In this document: positions 35,247 to 47,492 of the stretch, in pieces
Position numbering within the stretch: the first letter of the stretch is position 1
Layout: each line of letters opens with the position of its first letter
Assembly: GCA_902583575.1 (NCBI GenBank)
Contig: CACHWY010000001.1
Span: 203,008-267,007, forward strand
DNA from: an uncultured SAR86 cluster bacterium
Lineage (GTDB): Bacteria; Pseudomonadota; Gammaproteobacteria; Magnimaribacterales; D2472
DNA: 64,000 nt
Direction: 5' to 3'
Translations under genes and position numbers: made by a program
Notes under the pieces: model-generated
What the model was told of the DNA's origin: nothing
The model's database searches: none
What the model saw: only the letters and a program-made list of their open reading frames with translations

Positions 35247-36632
35247 ATGTTTACTTCAATAGCAATAATAGGGCGTCCGAACGTAGGTAAGTCCTCTTTA
35301 TTTAATAAATTAACAAAATCAAGAGATGCGATTGTATCTGATTACGCTGGACTAACCAAAGACAGGAATCATGGATTTATAAATTTAAATGATAAGAAAA
35401 CTTTAATAATAGATACTGGTGGAATTGGTAATGAAAAAGAAAAGATTAAACAAGCAATATCTAATCAGGCCTGGATGGCCGTTGAAGAATCCTCTTTAAT
35501 AATTTTATTATTTGATAGTTCTGAAGAACTAAATAAAGAAGATATTGAGATTATTTATAAATTAAGAAAATTAAATAAAGAGTTTATAGCTGTACTCAAT
35601 AAAGTTGATAAAAAATCTGATTCTTTAATCAAAGAAGATCTTTTAAAAAATGGGATAGATAATTTTATTGAAATTAGTGCTGAGCATTCTAAGAATTTAA
35701 ATGTACTCAAATCTTATCTTGAAGAAAAAGTTCCAAATAATTACATGGATATTCAAGATGGAAAAAAAGTGGCTATTCTTGGGAGACCAAACGCCGGTAA
35801 ATCAACTTTTATAAATAAATTTATCAATGAAGATAGATTAGTAGTAAGTGAAATTGCTGGAACAACTATTGATGCTATAAGCATACCCTTTGAATTTAAT
35901 AAGCAACAATTTATATTTATTGATACGGCCGGAATTAGGAAAGGTTATAAATATAATCACAAGATTGAATATTTTTCTTATGTTAGAGCTATGCATGCGA
36001 TCGAACAAAGCGACATTGTAATTTTTATGTGCGATGCGCAAGAAGGTCTTGTTGACCAGGATTTAAAAATATTAAATATGATTATTGAAAACGGTAAGCC
36101 AGTTTTATTCGCTCTAAATAAGATTGACCTAATCTCAAAAAATAATTTAAAGAAGCTATATGAATCAAAAAGAATGCAATCTGAATTTATATCAAATCTA
36201 GTAAAAGTTGAGATATCAGCAATTAAGAAGAAAGGGTTTAAGAAGCTTTTCCATTTAACTAATAAATTAATTGATACTTCTCAACAAAAATTTACAACCT
36301 CAATGCTTAATAGCTTATTAAAAAAATTTATATCATTAAGCGCTCCGCCAGCATTAAGAGGAAGACAGCTTAAATTTAAACATGTTCATTTTGGAGGAAC
36401 TTGCCCAACAACTTTAATTATTCATGCTAATCAAGACAAGAAAATCCCTAACAACTATAAAAAATATCTTGAAAATTCATTTAGATCAAAGTTAGGGCTT
36501 GAAAGCATCCAATTAAAATTACTTTTTAGAAAAGCAGATAACCCCTATGAGGGCAATAAAAATAAATTGACAGATAGGCAGATAAAAAAAAGACAACGTT
36601 TAATTAAACATAACAAGAAGACAAAGAAATAA
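35247..36632 (+). CDS. der: Ribosome-associated GTPase Der (EngA)
   Basis: Tandem-GTPase needed for 50S subunit assembly, 461 residues. The first G domain has the P-loop GRPNVGKSSLFN, DTGG and NKVD; the second has GRPNAGKSTFIN, DTAGIRK and NKID. A KH-like C-terminal domain follows with APPALRGRQLKFKHVHFGG and a basic tail (TDRQIKKRQRLIKHNKKTKK). It ends the rlmN-to-der block; a 97-bp gap then precedes sdhC. Confidence 0.97.
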   Translation: MFTSIAIIGRPNVGKSSLFNKLTKSRDAIVSDYAGLTKDRNHGFINLNDKKTLIIDTGGIGNEKEKIKQAISNQAWMAVEESSLIILLFDSSEELNKEDIEIIYKLRKLNKEFIAVLNKVDKKSDSLIKEDLLKNGIDNFIEISAEHSKNLNVLKSYLEEKVPNNYMDIQDGKKVAILGRPNAGKSTFINKFINEDRLVVSEIAGTTIDAISIPFEFNKQQFIFIDTAGIRKGYKYNHKIEYFSYVRAMHAIEQSDIVIFMCDAQEGLVDQDLKILNMIIENGKPVLFALNKIDLISKNNLKKLYESKRMQSEFISNLVKVEISAIKKKGFKKLFHLTNKLIDTSQQKFTTSMLNSLLKKFISLSAPPALRGRQLKFKHVHFGGTCPTTLIIHANQDKKIPNNYKKYLENSFRSKLGLESIQLKLLFRKADNPYEGNKNKLTDRQIKKRQRLIKHNKKTKK

Positions 36633-36729
36633 TATTTAATAGATATTATTGACTAATCTATATATAGAATCTGCTGTATAATTGAAATCAGTAACAATAA
36701 ATTATTGATATTTATAACTAAAGCACACA

Positions 36730-37110
36730 ATGCAAGAAAGGCCAGTATATCTTGATTTGACTAAAATCAGTTTGCCGCTGTCAGCTTTTTTATCCATTAC
36801 TCATAGATTATCTGGAATGTATGTTTTTTTTATAACATTGCCCTTATCTTTAGTAATTATTAGTTCACTAAAATATGAATGGCGTTTTGATGCACTTATT
36901 GAAAATTTAACCATAGTGTCTTTTTTTTCTGTTTCTGTCTTTATTAGTGTATTAATTTTTTGGTATCACATATTAACTGGTGTCAGACATCTTATTATGG
37001 ATCTATTTCATGTTGGAGAATCATTGAAGGGCGCCCATTATTCATCAATTATTGTTATTTCTATTTGGGTATTAACTTCTATAGGCTATTTAGGGTATTT
37101 ATTTATATGA
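36730..37110 (+). CDS. sdhC: Succinate dehydrogenase cytochrome b556 subunit
   Basis: Membrane anchor of respiratory complex II, 126 residues and three membrane helices. RPVYLDLTKISLPLSAFLSITHRLSG carries the quinone-site Ser and Arg, and HILTGVRHLIMDLFH carries the heme-ligand His. A TATAAT at 36677-36682 in the 97-bp gap before it may be the -10 of the sdh-suc block; a TTGACT at 36649 is too far (22 bp) to be its partner. It overlaps sdhD as ATGA. gltA, often divergent here, is absent. Confidence 0.93.
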   Translation: MQERPVYLDLTKISLPLSAFLSITHRLSGMYVFFITLPLSLVIISSLKYEWRFDALIENLTIVSFFSVSVFISVLIFWYHILTGVRHLIMDLFHVGESLKGAHYSSIIVISIWVLTSIGYLGYLFI

Positions 37111-37466
37111 AAGGTTCAATACTATGGAATATTCAAAGATATAGTGCTTTATTTATCTTTGCATATTTTATTTATATTGTTAGTTTTTTTATTATTAGTG
37201 ATGAAATAAACTTCTCTATTTTATCAAATTTCTTTTTTTCTTATACATTTAAAGTTTCTACAACATTTGTTTTCTTAATGATTGTTGCGCATTCATATGT
37301 TGGCTTATGGACTGTTGGTACTGATTATTTGACAGAACGAACCTTAGGCTTTTTAAGTAAATCATTGGCAAAAAGAGCAGGGTTACTAAGAAATCTATAT
37401 TTTATTGTTTTTATAACCTTAGGTATTTTTTATTTAATGGTTATCTTATATATAATATGGTTATAA
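37107..37466 (+). CDS. sdhD: Succinate dehydrogenase membrane anchor SdhD
   Basis: Second membrane anchor of complex II, 119 residues with three hydrophobic helices. The motif MIVAHSYVGLWTVGTDYL matches the AHxxxGxxxxxxDY heme/quinone region of SdhD. I chose ATG 37107, which overlaps the sdhC stop (ATGA); an open frame reaching 49 codons further upstream lies in sdhC and has no family sequence. A 35-bp gap separates it from sdhA. Confidence 0.9.
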   Translation: MKGSILWNIQRYSALFIFAYFIYIVSFFIISDEINFSILSNFFFSYTFKVSTTFVFLMIVAHSYVGLWTVGTDYLTERTLGFLSKSLAKRAGLLRNLYFIVFITLGIFYLMVILYIIWL

Positions 37467-37501
37467 GTTATAATGATATACAATTATAATTATTAGTAAT
37501 A

Positions 37502-39271
37502 ATGAATAATATAAATACTATTGAATTTGATGCCTTGATAATTGGTGGGGGTGGCTCAGGAATGCGCGCATCTCTTGAATTAGCAAAGTCAGGCCTAAAG
37601 ACTGCTGTTGTTTCAAAAGTTTTCCCAACAAGGTCTCATACTGTTTCTGCTCAAGGAGGGATAACATGTGCTATTGCAAGTGCTGATCCAAATGATGATT
37701 GGAGATGGCATATGTATGACACTGTAAAGGGCGCTGATTTTATAGGAGATCAAGATGCTATAGAGTATCTATGTTCAGAAGGTCCAAAGGCTGTTTTTGA
37801 GCTTGAACATATGGGCTTACCTTTCTCTAGATTTGAAAATGGTAGAATTTATCAAAGACCTTTTGGAGGTCAATCAAAAGATTTTGGAAAAGGAGGCCAA
37901 GCTTCTAGAACATGTGCTGCAGCTGATAGAACAGGGCATGCTTTATTGCATACGCTATATCAAAATAATGTAAAAGAAGGAGCAAATTTTCTAAATGAAT
38001 GGTTTGCAGTTGATTTAGTTAAAAATTCAAAAGATGAAGTTACTGGAGTTATAGCCTTCTCAATTGAAAATGGAGAAGTGGCATATTTAAAAGCTCAAGC
38101 AACAGTTCTTGCTACAGGCGGGGCTGGACGTATTTATGCCTCAACCACTAACGCATTAATAAATACAGGAGATGGTTTAGCAATGGCTTTAAGGGCTGGT
38201 TATCCTGCTCAAGATATGGAAATGTGGCAATTTCATCCTACTGGTATTTATGGGGCTGGCTCCCTCGTTACTGAGGGTTGCAGAGGAGAAGGAGGTTATT
38301 TAATAAATAAAGATGGTGAAAGGTTTATGGAAAGATATGCACCAAATGTAAAAGATCTTGCTGGAAGAGATGTGGTGGCTAGATCTATGGTGCTTGAGAT
38401 ACTTGAAGGAAGAGGTTGTGGTGAAAATAATGATCACATTTTCTTAAAATTAGATCATTTAGGTGCTGATGTTTTAAATTCTAAATTACCAGGGATCTGT
38501 GAATTATCCAGAACTTTTGCACATGTAGACCCTATCTATGAACCAATACCTGTAGTTCCGACTTGTCACTATATGATGGGAGGTACTCCAACCAATATAT
38601 CGGGCCAGGCATATACAAGAAAAAATAACGAGGATCATTTAATACCAGGATTATTTTCTGTTGGCGAAGCAGCTTGCGTTTCGGTTCATGGCGCAAATAG
38701 ATTAGGAGGAAATTCCTTGCTTGATCTAGTGGTGTTTGGGAGAGCTACCGGCAAGCATATACAAAAAGAATTAAAATCAGGTGGAGGTGTTACTTCAGCA
38801 ACTAAAGATGATATAGACGCCTCATTAAAGAGACTAAACAAATTAAATGAATCAAATTCTGGCTTTGATACAGCTGATGTTAAAAAAGAACTTCAAGAAT
38901 GTATGCAAAACTATTTTGGTGTTTTTAGGCGAGGAGAATTTATGAAGCAAGGACTTGATCAATTAAAAGATTTAAAGGAAAAAGTTGATAATCTCCATTT
39001 AACTGATAAAAGTGATGCATTTAATACAAGCAGAGTGGAAGCAATTGAATTACAAAATTTATTTGATGTAGCAGAGGCAACGGCAATATCTGCATATGAA
39101 AGAAATGAAAGCAGGGGCGCTCATGCAAGAGATGATTATCCTGATAGAGATGATGAAAACTGGTTATGTCATACAATATTTGACCCTAAATCTGAATCAG
39201 TAAGTAAAAGAGAAGTAAATTTTAATCCATCAAAACTAGAGGCCTTTCCACCCAAGGCAAGGACATATTAA
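37502..39271 (+). CDS. sdhA: Succinate dehydrogenase flavoprotein subunit
   Basis: Catalytic subunit of complex II, oxidising succinate to fumarate with covalent FAD. The 589-residue protein has the dinucleotide fold [16 protein letters not shown], the FAD-linking His46 in [36 protein letters not shown], the active Arg in [10 protein letters not shown] and surrounding sequence, [19 protein letters not shown], and a C-terminal [17 protein letters not shown]. Its stop overlaps the sdhB ATG by one base. Confidence 0.98.
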   Translation: MNNINTIEFDALIIGGGGSGMRASLELAKSGLKTAVVSKVFPTRSHTVSAQGGITCAIASADPNDDWRWHMYDTVKGADFIGDQDAIEYLCSEGPKAVFELEHMGLPFSRFENGRIYQRPFGGQSKDFGKGGQASRTCAAADRTGHALLHTLYQNNVKEGANFLNEWFAVDLVKNSKDEVTGVIAFSIENGEVAYLKAQATVLATGGAGRIYASTTNALINTGDGLAMALRAGYPAQDMEMWQFHPTGIYGAGSLVTEGCRGEGGYLINKDGERFMERYAPNVKDLAGRDVVARSMVLEILEGRGCGENNDHIFLKLDHLGADVLNSKLPGICELSRTFAHVDPIYEPIPVVPTCHYMMGGTPTNISGQAYTRKNNEDHLIPGLFSVGEAACVSVHGANRLGGNSLLDLVVFGRATGKHIQKELKSGGGVTSATKDDIDASLKRLNKLNESNSGFDTADVKKELQECMQNYFGVFRRGEFMKQGLDQLKDLKEKVDNLHLTDKSDAFNTSRVEAIELQNLFDVAEATAISAYERNESRGAHARDDYPDRDDENWLCHTIFDPKSESVSKREVNFNPSKLEAFPPKARTY

Positions 39272-40011
39272 TGTTTGGAAATAAATTAGAAATAAGTCTT
39301 TACAGATATAACCCTGAAGAGGATAAATTTCCTTATATGAAAAAATATATCATAGATAAGCCTGAAAGAGATATTATGGTTTTAGACTTACTTAATCTTT
39401 TAAAAGAAGAAGACCAATCAATATCATATAGAAGATCTTGCAGAGAAGGTGTATGCGGTTCAGATGGAATGAATATTAATGGTAAAAATGGGCTTGCATG
39501 CATCACGCCAATTTCAGAAGTTATTAAAAGGAATAAAATAGAACTTAGACCATTGCCTGGATTACCTGTAATAAGAGACTTAGTTGTAGATATGACTGAG
39601 TTTTATTCACAATATGAAAAGATTAAACCATTTTTACAGAATGAGACAACAGCACCTGAACAAGAAAGACTTCAATCTCCAGAAGATAGAGATAAATTAG
39701 ATGGATTATATGAATGTATTTTATGTGCTTGTTGCTCAACAAGTTGCCCTTCATTTTGGTGGAATCCTGATAAATTTGTAGGTCCAGCAGCATTACTTCA
39801 AGCATATAGGTTTCTTGTAGATTCAAGAGATCTAAAAACCCAAGAAAGGCTGGAATCTCTTTCTGATCCATTTAGCGTTTATAGATGTCATGGAATTATG
39901 AATTGTGTAAATGTATGTCCAAAAGGGCTTAACCCTAACAAAGCAATTGGTGAGATAAAATCAATGTTACATAAAAATAAAAAGGATATAATTGTTTCTG
40001 ACGGAGCTTAG
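39271..40011 (+). CDS. sdhB: Succinate dehydrogenase iron-sulfur subunit
   Basis: Electron-transfer subunit with [2Fe-2S], [4Fe-4S] and [3Fe-4S] clusters, 246 residues. Ligands are in RRSCREGVCGSDGMNINGK...LAC, CILCACCSTSCPSFWWN, and CHGIMNCVNVCPKGLNP. It completes sdhCDAB; sucA follows 14 bp later, so both complexes are probably transcribed together. Confidence 0.97.
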   Translation: MFGNKLEISLYRYNPEEDKFPYMKKYIIDKPERDIMVLDLLNLLKEEDQSISYRRSCREGVCGSDGMNINGKNGLACITPISEVIKRNKIELRPLPGLPVIRDLVVDMTEFYSQYEKIKPFLQNETTAPEQERLQSPEDRDKLDGLYECILCACCSTSCPSFWWNPDKFVGPAALLQAYRFLVDSRDLKTQERLESLSDPFSVYRCHGIMNCVNVCPKGLNPNKAIGEIKSMLHKNKKDIIVSDGA

Positions 40012-40025
40012 CAAATAAACATAAA

Positions 40026-42830
40026 ATGAGTTTATCTATGAAAGAGCTTTGGAAAAGCTCACATATTTCAGCGGGACATGCTGCCTACTTAGAAACCCTT
40101 TACGAGACATTTATAAATAATCCTGAAGACCTTTCAGAAGAGTGGCTAGATTTTTTTACTAATTTACCAAAACACCCTAATTCTAATGGTGAAATATCTC
40201 ATCAAGAAATAATCAGAGAATTTAAAAATATTTCTAGAGGTAACACTGAACATAAAATATCAATAGATGAGCGGCAGGGTAAAGTTATTAGATTAATTAA
40301 GTCTTATAGAAATAGAGGTCATCTTAAAGCAAATCTAGATCCTCTCAGGATGATGGAGCATAAGACCGTCGAAGATCTTAGTATTGAATTTCATGGCTTA
40401 TCAACAAGCGATCTTGATGAAGAGTTTTATACAGATACTTTTACTGATGCAACTAAATTAACTTTGAGAGAAATTGTTAGACAATTAGAAGCAAGTTATT
40501 GTGGAAATATTGCAATTGAATGCAATCATATTTTTGATTCCGAAGAAAGGAGATGGTTTCAAAGAAAGTTTGAGTCAAGGTTAAAAGACTATTCATTTGC
40601 AGAAGATGAAAAAATTAATATCTATGAAAGACTTAATTCTGCAGAGGGTCTGGCAAAATATCTTTCAGCTAAATACCCTGGTATGAAACGATTTGGAATT
40701 GATGGTGCTGAAGCCCTTGTTCCATTAATAGAAAGCGTAATTCAAAATTGTGGTTCATTAGGTGCAAACCAATTATGTTTTGGTATGGCTCATAGAGGAA
40801 GGCTAAATCTTTTAGTAAATGTTCTAGGCAAGCTTCCATCTGAATTATTTTCAGCTTTTAATGAAGAATTTGAATTAGATGGAGCTAACACAGGCGATGT
40901 GAAATATCATTTAGGATTTTCATCTAATTTTGATACACCAGGTGGTGAAGTACATGTTTCATTATTTAATAATCCATCGCATTTAGAAATTGTTGATCCA
41001 GTTGTTCTAGGATCTGTTAGGGCTCGACAAGATAGGATAAATGACATAGATAGATCACAAGTTGTTCCAGTATTGCTTCATGGAGATGCCTCTTTCTCTG
41101 GTCAAGGCGTTGTTATGGAATCTCTTCAGATGTCTCAAACCAGAGGTTTTAATGTAGGTGGAACAATTCATATTATTGTTAATAATCAAATAGGTTTTAC
41201 TACAAGTAATATTAACGATTCCAGGTCTACCGACTATTCATCTGATGTAGCAAAGGTAATACAGGCTCCTATTATCCATGTTAATGGAGACGATCCTGAG
41301 ATGGTTATAAATGCTACAAAGATTGCATGCAAATATAGAAATAAATTCAAAAAAGATATCGTAATCGATCTTTTTTGTTATAGAAGAAGAGGGCATAACG
41401 AAGCAGATGATCCTTCTGCAACTCAACCGTTAATGTATAAGAAAATCTCTAAACATCCATCTGTTGTAAGCCAATATGAAAATTCCTTGAAAGATGAAGG
41501 ACTTTTGTCTGAAGAAAAGATAAAAATAATTAAAAAAGAATATAGAAAATCTCTTGAAGGTGGTAAAAGTGTTGCTAAAAATTTAGCAAAAAAACCAAAT
41601 GATTCCTTATGGTTTGATTGGGAGCCCTTCATGGATGTTCTATGGTGGCCAAAAGTAGATACAGCATTTAATAAGAAAAAATTTAATAAACTTGCTAAAG
41701 ATATATGTAAAATTCCTAATTCTTTTAATTTAGGCAGCCAAGCATCTAAGATTTTTGAAGAAAGATTAAAAATGAATAATGGTGAGGTAAGGCTAAACTG
41801 GGGTTTTGCTGAAAATATGGCCTACGCCACTTTATTAAGTGAAGGATATCCAATAAGAATCACTGGCCAAGATGTAAGGAGAGGAACATTTTCTCATAGG
41901 CACGCATGTGTATTTGATAGTGAAACTGGGATGGGCTTTATTCCTCTATCAGAAATTGCTGAGAAGAATAATACAAGATTCGATATATATGACTCACTTT
42001 TGTCTGAAGAAGCAGTATTGGGTTTTGAATATGGGTATTCTGCTACTTGGCCATCTGGTTTGACAATATGGGAAGCTCAATTTGGAGATTTTGCTAATGG
42101 CGCTCAGGTAGTTATTGACCAATTTATAGTTTCTGCTCAACATAAATGGGAAAGGTTATCTGGACTAGTAATGTTATTGCCTCATGGATATGAAGGACAA
42201 GGTCCTGAACACAGTAGTGCAAGAATAGAAAGATTTCTGCAATTATGCGCTTCAGAAAATATTCAGGTTTGTGTTCCAAGTTCTCCAAAGCAAATATTTC
42301 ACCTTTTAAGAAGGCAAGCTATAAGAAAAATGAGAACTCCATTAATAGTTATCTCTCCAAAAAGTTTATTGAGAAACCCAATGGCGACCTCTTCTTTAGA
42401 CGAGTTAACAGATGGCAGCTTTTCTTGTGTAATTGATGATGATATTAAAGACAAAGATAAAGTAAATAAATTGATAATGTGTTCTGGAAAGGTATTTTAC
42501 GATCTTGTAAAAAAAAGAAATGATGAAAAACGACAAGATATTGGAATAGTTAGGATTGAGCAGCTGTATCCTTTTCCATATGATGACCTTGAAGAAATCC
42601 TGACAAAGTATCAAAATGTACATGAATATGTATGGTGTCAAGAAGAACCACAGAATCAAGGAGCATGGTTTAGTCACAGACATAGAATTCAAAGAGTTTT
42701 AGATAGATTAGGTAAAAAAAATGAGGTTAATTTGGTTAGTCGTGAACCCGCAGCAGCGCCAGCAGTCGGACTCATGAAATTACATATACAACAACAAGAA
42801 GATTTAATCAATGAGGCAATTAGCAAATGA
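40026..42830 (+). CDS. sucA: 2-oxoglutarate dehydrogenase E1 component
   Basis: Thiamine-diphosphate decarboxylase of the 2-oxoglutarate dehydrogenase complex, 934 residues, full length. It has [26 protein letters not shown] (E2-binding tail), [40 protein letters not shown], the ThDP fold region [26 protein letters not shown], and later [15 protein letters not shown] and [22 protein letters not shown]. It overlaps sucB by 4 bp. Confidence 0.98.
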   Translation: MSLSMKELWKSSHISAGHAAYLETLYETFINNPEDLSEEWLDFFTNLPKHPNSNGEISHQEIIREFKNISRGNTEHKISIDERQGKVIRLIKSYRNRGHLKANLDPLRMMEHKTVEDLSIEFHGLSTSDLDEEFYTDTFTDATKLTLREIVRQLEASYCGNIAIECNHIFDSEERRWFQRKFESRLKDYSFAEDEKINIYERLNSAEGLAKYLSAKYPGMKRFGIDGAEALVPLIESVIQNCGSLGANQLCFGMAHRGRLNLLVNVLGKLPSELFSAFNEEFELDGANTGDVKYHLGFSSNFDTPGGEVHVSLFNNPSHLEIVDPVVLGSVRARQDRINDIDRSQVVPVLLHGDASFSGQGVVMESLQMSQTRGFNVGGTIHIIVNNQIGFTTSNINDSRSTDYSSDVAKVIQAPIIHVNGDDPEMVINATKIACKYRNKFKKDIVIDLFCYRRRGHNEADDPSATQPLMYKKISKHPSVVSQYENSLKDEGLLSEEKIKIIKKEYRKSLEGGKSVAKNLAKKPNDSLWFDWEPFMDVLWWPKVDTAFNKKKFNKLAKDICKIPNSFNLGSQASKIFEERLKMNNGEVRLNWGFAENMAYATLLSEGYPIRITGQDVRRGTFSHRHACVFDSETGMGFIPLSEIAEKNNTRFDIYDSLLSEEAVLGFEYGYSATWPSGLTIWEAQFGDFANGAQVVIDQFIVSAQHKWERLSGLVMLLPHGYEGQGPEHSSARIERFLQLCASENIQVCVPSSPKQIFHLLRRQAIRKMRTPLIVISPKSLLRNPMATSSLDELTDGSFSCVIDDDIKDKDKVNKLIMCSGKVFYDLVKKRNDEKRQDIGIVRIEQLYPFPYDDLEEILTKYQNVHEYVWCQEEPQNQGAWFSHRHRIQRVLDRLGKKNEVNLVSREPAAAPAVGLMKLHIQQQEDLINEAISK

Positions 42831-44029
42831 GTATTGAAATTAAGTCTCCTACATTTCCAGAGTCTGTTGCTGACGGAACTATTGCTAATTGGCTAAAAAA
42901 AGAAGGCGAAACTGTAAATCAGGATGAGGTTATTGTAGAAATAGAGACTGATAAAGTTGTTCTTGAAGTTTTAGCGCAATCAGATGGAGTAATAACAAAA
43001 ATTATAAAATCTGAAGGAGATACAGTATCTAGTTCAGAGGTTATTGGAGAATTTAAAGAATCAGAAGGTGCTGCAGAACCTGTTAAAGAAAAAGTGATTG
43101 ATAAGCTTGCTACAAAAAAAACAAAAAATAAAAAAGATGAGATTGTTAATGATAAAACCAAGAATTCAGGACCGGCTGCTAAAAAAATTATTTCTGAAAA
43201 AGGGATAGATGCTAGCAACATAAAATCTTCAGGGAAAGGTAATAGAATTACAAAAGCTGATGTTGTAAATCATTTAGAGCCTAAAGAGAACACTAGCGTT
43301 TTATCAGAAAATACTACCTCAAGAGATGACAGGCCAGAGAAAAGAGTACCTATGTCTCGATTAAGATCTACTATTGCTAAAAGATTAGTATCTGTTAAAC
43401 AAGAAACAGCAATGTTAACTACATTTAATGAGGTAGATATGCTGCCTATTAAAGAATTAAGGTCAAAATATGGTGCAGAATTTGAAAAAGAACATGGAGT
43501 TAAACTTGGTTTTATGGGTTTCTTTGTAATAGCTGTTGTTCAAGCACTTAAAAAATTTCCAGTTGTAAATGCTTCAATTGATGGCAATGATATTGTTTAT
43601 CATGGATTCCAAGATATAGGGGTAGCAGTATCTACTGAAAGGGGCTTGGTAGTACCTATCATCAAAGATGCAGATACAAAATCCTTACCAGAAATTGAGA
43701 AATCTATTTTAAGTTATTCTGAAAAAGCTAGAAATGGAAAACTATCTATTGAAGAAATGCAAGGAGGTACTTTTACTATTTCAAATGGAGGTATTTTTGG
43801 TTCATTGCTTTCTACACCAATCCTGAATGCTCCTCAGACGGCAATTCTTGGAATGCATGCTATTCAAGAAAGACCAGTAGCAATAGATGGAGAGATTGTT
43901 ATTAGACCAATGATGTATTTAGCAATGAGTTATGATCATAGATTACTAGATGGAAAAGAAGCGGTTACTTTTTTAGTTTCTATAAAAGAACAGCTTGAAT
44001 CACCTGAGAGATTATTACTAAACTTATAA
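42827..44029 (+). CDS. sucB: Dihydrolipoyllysine succinyltransferase (E2 of OGDH)
   Basis: Core of the 2-oxoglutarate dehydrogenase complex, 400 residues. The lipoyl domain has Lys43 in [12 protein letters not shown] Lys-rich linker leads to the E1/E3-binding domain ([21 protein letters not shown] as one run of helices, ending [11 protein letters not shown]). The catalytic acyltransferase domain holds His371 in [13 protein letters not shown]. One lipoyl domain is normal for SucB. It lies between sucA (4-bp overlap) and lpdA (15-bp gap). Confidence 0.97.
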   Translation: MSIEIKSPTFPESVADGTIANWLKKEGETVNQDEVIVEIETDKVVLEVLAQSDGVITKIIKSEGDTVSSSEVIGEFKESEGAAEPVKEKVIDKLATKKTKNKKDEIVNDKTKNSGPAAKKIISEKGIDASNIKSSGKGNRITKADVVNHLEPKENTSVLSENTTSRDDRPEKRVPMSRLRSTIAKRLVSVKQETAMLTTFNEVDMLPIKELRSKYGAEFEKEHGVKLGFMGFFVIAVVQALKKFPVVNASIDGNDIVYHGFQDIGVAVSTERGLVVPIIKDADTKSLPEIEKSILSYSEKARNGKLSIEEMQGGTFTISNGGIFGSLLSTPILNAPQTAILGMHAIQERPVAIDGEIVIRPMMYLAMSYDHRLLDGKEAVTFLVSIKEQLESPERLLLNL

Positions 44030-44044
44030 TATTTAGGAAAAAAA

Positions 44045-45460
44045 ATGTTTGATGTAGTTGTTATAGGAAGTGGGCCAGCCGGCTATGTTGCTGCAATTAG
44101 AGCCTCACAACTTGGTTTTAAAACATTATGTATTGAAGAGTCTATTGATGATGATGGAAAGCCAAACCTTGGTGGAACGTGTTTAAATGTAGGGTGCATT
44201 CCCTCAAAAGCTCTTTTAGATTCATCTCATAAATATTATCAAGCAAAAAAGAACTTAAGCGTTCATGGTGTTCAGATTGATAAACTTAAACTTGATTTAG
44301 ATGCGATGATGTCTAGAAAGGATGAAATTGTATCTCAATTAACTGGAGGTATATCAGGACTTTTTAAAGCAAATAAAGTTGAATCAATAACTGGGAGGGG
44401 AAAAGTAATTTCAAAGAATGTTATTGAAATAACAAAACCAGATGGCTCAAAAGGAAGTATTGATGCTAAAAATATCATTATTGCAACAGGATCGAAGCCA
44501 ATTGAAATAAATGCTGCTCCATTTAGCAAGCATATAGTTGATAGTACAGGTGCATTATCTTTTAAGAAAGTACCAAAAAAATTAGGTGTTGTTGGCGCTG
44601 GAATTATCGGTTTGGAGCTTGGAAGTGTTTGGTCAAGACTAGGCTCTAATGTAACTGTTCTAGAAGCTCTTGATGATTTTCTTCCGATGTCTGACTCTGA
44701 TATTTCTAAAGAGTCTTTAAAAGAATTTAAAAAACAAGGATTAGATATTCAGCTAGGATCAAAGGTAATCAGCACGAAAAATATGAAGAATTCTATAAAG
44801 TTATCCTATGTTAAAGAAGATAATGAAATCGAGATGGAATTTGATAAATTGATTGTGGCAGTTGGTCGCTCATCAAATGTAGACAATATTTTAAATGACG
44901 ATCTTGGAGTATCAATAAAAAATGGTTTAATTGAAGTTGATGAATATTGTCAAACTTCTGTATCAAATATTTGGGCAGTTGGTGATGTTGTTAGAGGTCC
45001 TATGCTTGCGCATAAAGGAAGCGAAGAAGGTATTATGGTTGCAGAAAGAATTGCCGATAAACATACCGAGGTAAACTATGATCTTGTACCTTCAGTTATA
45101 TATACTCATCCTGAAATTGCTTGGGTTGGGAAAAATGAAAATGAATTAAAGGAAAGTGGAATTGATTATAATGTAGGTAAATTTCCATTTGCAGCTAATG
45201 GAAGGGCTCTAGCTGTTTCTGAATCCATAGGTTTTGTAAAGTTACTTTCTGATAAAAAAACTGATGCCATTCTTGGGGTTCATGTCTTTGGACCATCAGC
45301 AGCTGATATTGTTCAACAAGCATTAATTTCAATGGAATTTGGAGCAAGCGCAGAGGATATATCTTTAACAATGTTTAGTCATCCCACTGTTTCTGAGGCT
45401 TTGCACGAAGCTGCATTAGCTTCAAATAATCAAGCGATTCATATAGGAAATAAAAAATAA
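44045..45460 (+). CDS. lpdA: Dihydrolipoyl dehydrogenase (E3)
   Basis: FAD enzyme reoxidising dihydrolipoamide with NAD, 471 residues. It has [20 protein letters not shown], the redox disulfide in [20 protein letters not shown], the NAD fold [22 protein letters not shown], the [19 protein letters not shown] block, and the interface His-Glu pair in [13 protein letters not shown]. Being inside the suc operon suggests it serves SucAB. Its stop overlaps the sucC start by one base. Confidence 0.97.
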   Translation: MFDVVVIGSGPAGYVAAIRASQLGFKTLCIEESIDDDGKPNLGGTCLNVGCIPSKALLDSSHKYYQAKKNLSVHGVQIDKLKLDLDAMMSRKDEIVSQLTGGISGLFKANKVESITGRGKVISKNVIEITKPDGSKGSIDAKNIIIATGSKPIEINAAPFSKHIVDSTGALSFKKVPKKLGVVGAGIIGLELGSVWSRLGSNVTVLEALDDFLPMSDSDISKESLKEFKKQGLDIQLGSKVISTKNMKNSIKLSYVKEDNEIEMEFDKLIVAVGRSSNVDNILNDDLGVSIKNGLIEVDEYCQTSVSNIWAVGDVVRGPMLAHKGSEEGIMVAERIADKHTEVNYDLVPSVIYTHPEIAWVGKNENELKESGIDYNVGKFPFAANGRALAVSESIGFVKLLSDKKTDAILGVHVFGPSAADIVQQALISMEFGASAEDISLTMFSHPTVSEALHEAALASNNQAIHIGNKK

Positions 45461-46620
45461 TGAATTTGCATGAATATCAAGGCAAATCATTATTTGCTGA
45501 ATATAATTTACCTGTATCAAAGGGAGAAGTAATATTTGATGCGAAAAATGCAATAGATGCATGCAATAAGATTGGTGGAACAAAATGGGTAGTTAAAGCT
45601 CAAGTCCATGCTGGAGGAAGAGGTAAAGCAGGAGGAGTAGAATTAATAGATTCACCAGATCAGGCTGAAGCATTCGCAAAAAAATGGCTTGGCCAAAAAT
45701 TAGTTACTTACCAGACAGACAAAGATGGACAATTAGTTAATTCAATATTAATTGAAGAGTGCACCAACATTTTAAAAGAATTATATTTAAGTGCAGTTAT
45801 TGATCGAGATTCACAAAAAATTGTTTTCATAGGATCAAGTGAGGGCGGTGTAAATATTGAAGAAGTTGCTAGGAATACGCCAGAAAAAATTATTTATCAA
45901 GGTGTTGAATTTAAAGATCAGTCTTTACCTGAGCATGCGAAGAATATAGCAAATGTTTTAAAACTCAATAATGAACAAACAAATCAATTCATTCCCATGA
46001 TAGACAATTTATTAAGATTATTTGTTGAAAAAGATCTAAGTTTATTAGAAATAAATCCATTAGTTATTAATTCTGATGGCGACCTTCACTGTTTAGATGC
46101 AAAAGTGAATATAGATACTAATGCATTATTTAGACAACCAGAATTTCTAGAAATGCATGATGAAACTCAAGAAGATCCAAGAGAAGCAGAGGCAGCAAAA
46201 AATGATTTAAGTTATGTTTCACTAGATGGGAATATTGGTTGTATGGTAAATGGCGCAGGTTTAGCAATGGGCACTATGGACACAATAAAGTTTTTTGGTG
46301 GCAATCCTGCAAATTTTTTAGATGTTGGAGGCACAGCCACTCAAGATCGTGTTGCAAAAGCATTTAAAATCATTTTAAAAGACCCAAATGTAAAAGTTGT
46401 TTTGGTTAATATATTTGGAGGAATTGTAAGGTGTGATGTAATAGCTAAAGGTATTATTGCTGCTATTAAAGAAGTTGATATAAAAGTTCCGGTAGTGGTT
46501 AGGCTTGAGGGAAATAATGCTGATATTGGAGCCAAAATTCTTTCTAAAGCTAATATAAAAATTGAAAGTATAAATAATTTATCTGATGCGGCAAAGAAAG
46601 CAGTCGAATTAGCAAAATGA
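45460..46620 (+). CDS. sucC: Succinyl-CoA synthetase beta subunit
   Basis: ADP-forming subunit that makes ATP from succinyl-CoA, 386 residues. The ATP-grasp start [71 protein letters not shown] and [16 protein letters not shown] are all present. It overlaps sucD by 4 bp. Confidence 0.98.
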   Translation: MNLHEYQGKSLFAEYNLPVSKGEVIFDAKNAIDACNKIGGTKWVVKAQVHAGGRGKAGGVELIDSPDQAEAFAKKWLGQKLVTYQTDKDGQLVNSILIEECTNILKELYLSAVIDRDSQKIVFIGSSEGGVNIEEVARNTPEKIIYQGVEFKDQSLPEHAKNIANVLKLNNEQTNQFIPMIDNLLRLFVEKDLSLLEINPLVINSDGDLHCLDAKVNIDTNALFRQPEFLEMHDETQEDPREAEAAKNDLSYVSLDGNIGCMVNGAGLAMGTMDTIKFFGGNPANFLDVGGTATQDRVAKAFKIILKDPNVKVVLVNIFGGIVRCDVIAKGIIAAIKEVDIKVPVVVRLEGNNADIGAKILSKANIKIESINNLSDAAKKAVELAK

Positions 46621-47492
46621 GTATATTAGTAAATAAAGAAACTAGATTAATTGTACAGGGTTTTACAGGATCTCAAGGAACTCTTCATTCAGAACAGTCA
46701 ATAGAGTATGGAACTAATATTGTTGGAGGTGTTACTCCAGGGAAAGGAGGTCAAGAGCACCTAGGGAAACCAGTTTTCAATTCTGTTAAAGAGGCAGTAG
46801 ATAAAGTTGAGCCAAATGCTTCTATTATTTTTGTACCTGCAAAATTCTGCAAAGATTCGATATTAGAAGCTGCAGAAGCGGGCATTAAGTTAATAATTTG
46901 CATTACAGAAGGAGTGCCAACTTTAGATATGCTTGATGTAAAAAAATATATAGATAATATTGGGGCGAGATTGATAGGCCCTAATTGTCCAGGCGTTATA
47001 ACTCCAGGGGAAGCAAAACTTGGTATTATGCCTGGCAATATTCATTTACCTGGCTCTATTGGTATCATTTCAAGATCAGGAACACTCACCTATGAAGCTG
47101 TTAAACAAACAACAGATTTAGGGTTCGGACAGAGTAGTTGTGTTGGTATTGGCGGGGATCCAATTCCAGGATCATCTTTTATAGATATACTTAAATTATT
47201 TGAAGAAGATACTCAAACAGAAGCAATAGTAATGGTTGGAGAGATTGGGGGTACAGCTGAAGAAGCTGCTGCAGAATATATCAAAGCTAATATATCCAAA
47301 CCAGTAATTTCATACATAGCTGGCCAAACTGCACCTGCTGGAAAAAGGATGGGTCATGCAGGAGCAATTATTGCCGGAGGAAAAGGAACTGCTGCAGATA
47401 AAATTTCTAAATTAAAAGAGTGCGGTGTGCATGTGGCAGATAATTTAGTTGAAATCGGAAACAAAGTTGCAGAAGTCCTCAAGATTAATTAG
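46617..47492 (+). CDS. sucD: Succinyl-CoA synthetase alpha subunit
   Basis: CoA-binding subunit that forms the phospho-His intermediate, 291 residues. It has [55 protein letters not shown], and the active His in [20 protein letters not shown]. It is the last gene of the sdh-suc block. Its 3' end overlaps the convergent MATE gene by 8 bp with no hairpin terminator between. Confidence 0.98.
   Translation: MSILVNKETRLIVQGFTGSQGTLHSEQSIEYGTNIVGGVTPGKGGQEHLGKPVFNSVKEAVDKVEPNASIIFVPAKFCKDSILEAAEAGIKLIICITEGVPTLDMLDVKKYIDNIGARLIGPNCPGVITPGEAKLGIMPGNIHLPGSIGIISRSGTLTYEAVKQTTDLGFGQSSCVGIGGDPIPGSSFIDILKLFEEDTQTEAIVMVGEIGGTAEEAAAEYIKANISKPVISYIAGQTAPAGKRMGHAGAIIAGGKGTAADKISKLKECGVHVADNLVEIGNKVAEVLKIN

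Noticed and set aside
36649..36682. TTGACT and TATAAT as a promoter pair before sdhC
   Set aside because: The spacer is 22 bp, too long for a normal sigma-70 promoter; only the TATAAT is kept as a possible -10.
36960..37106. Upstream extension of sdhD into sdhC
   Set aside because: The added residues are an out-of-frame reading of sdhC; the family N-terminus begins at ATG 37107, which overlaps the sdhC stop as ATGA.
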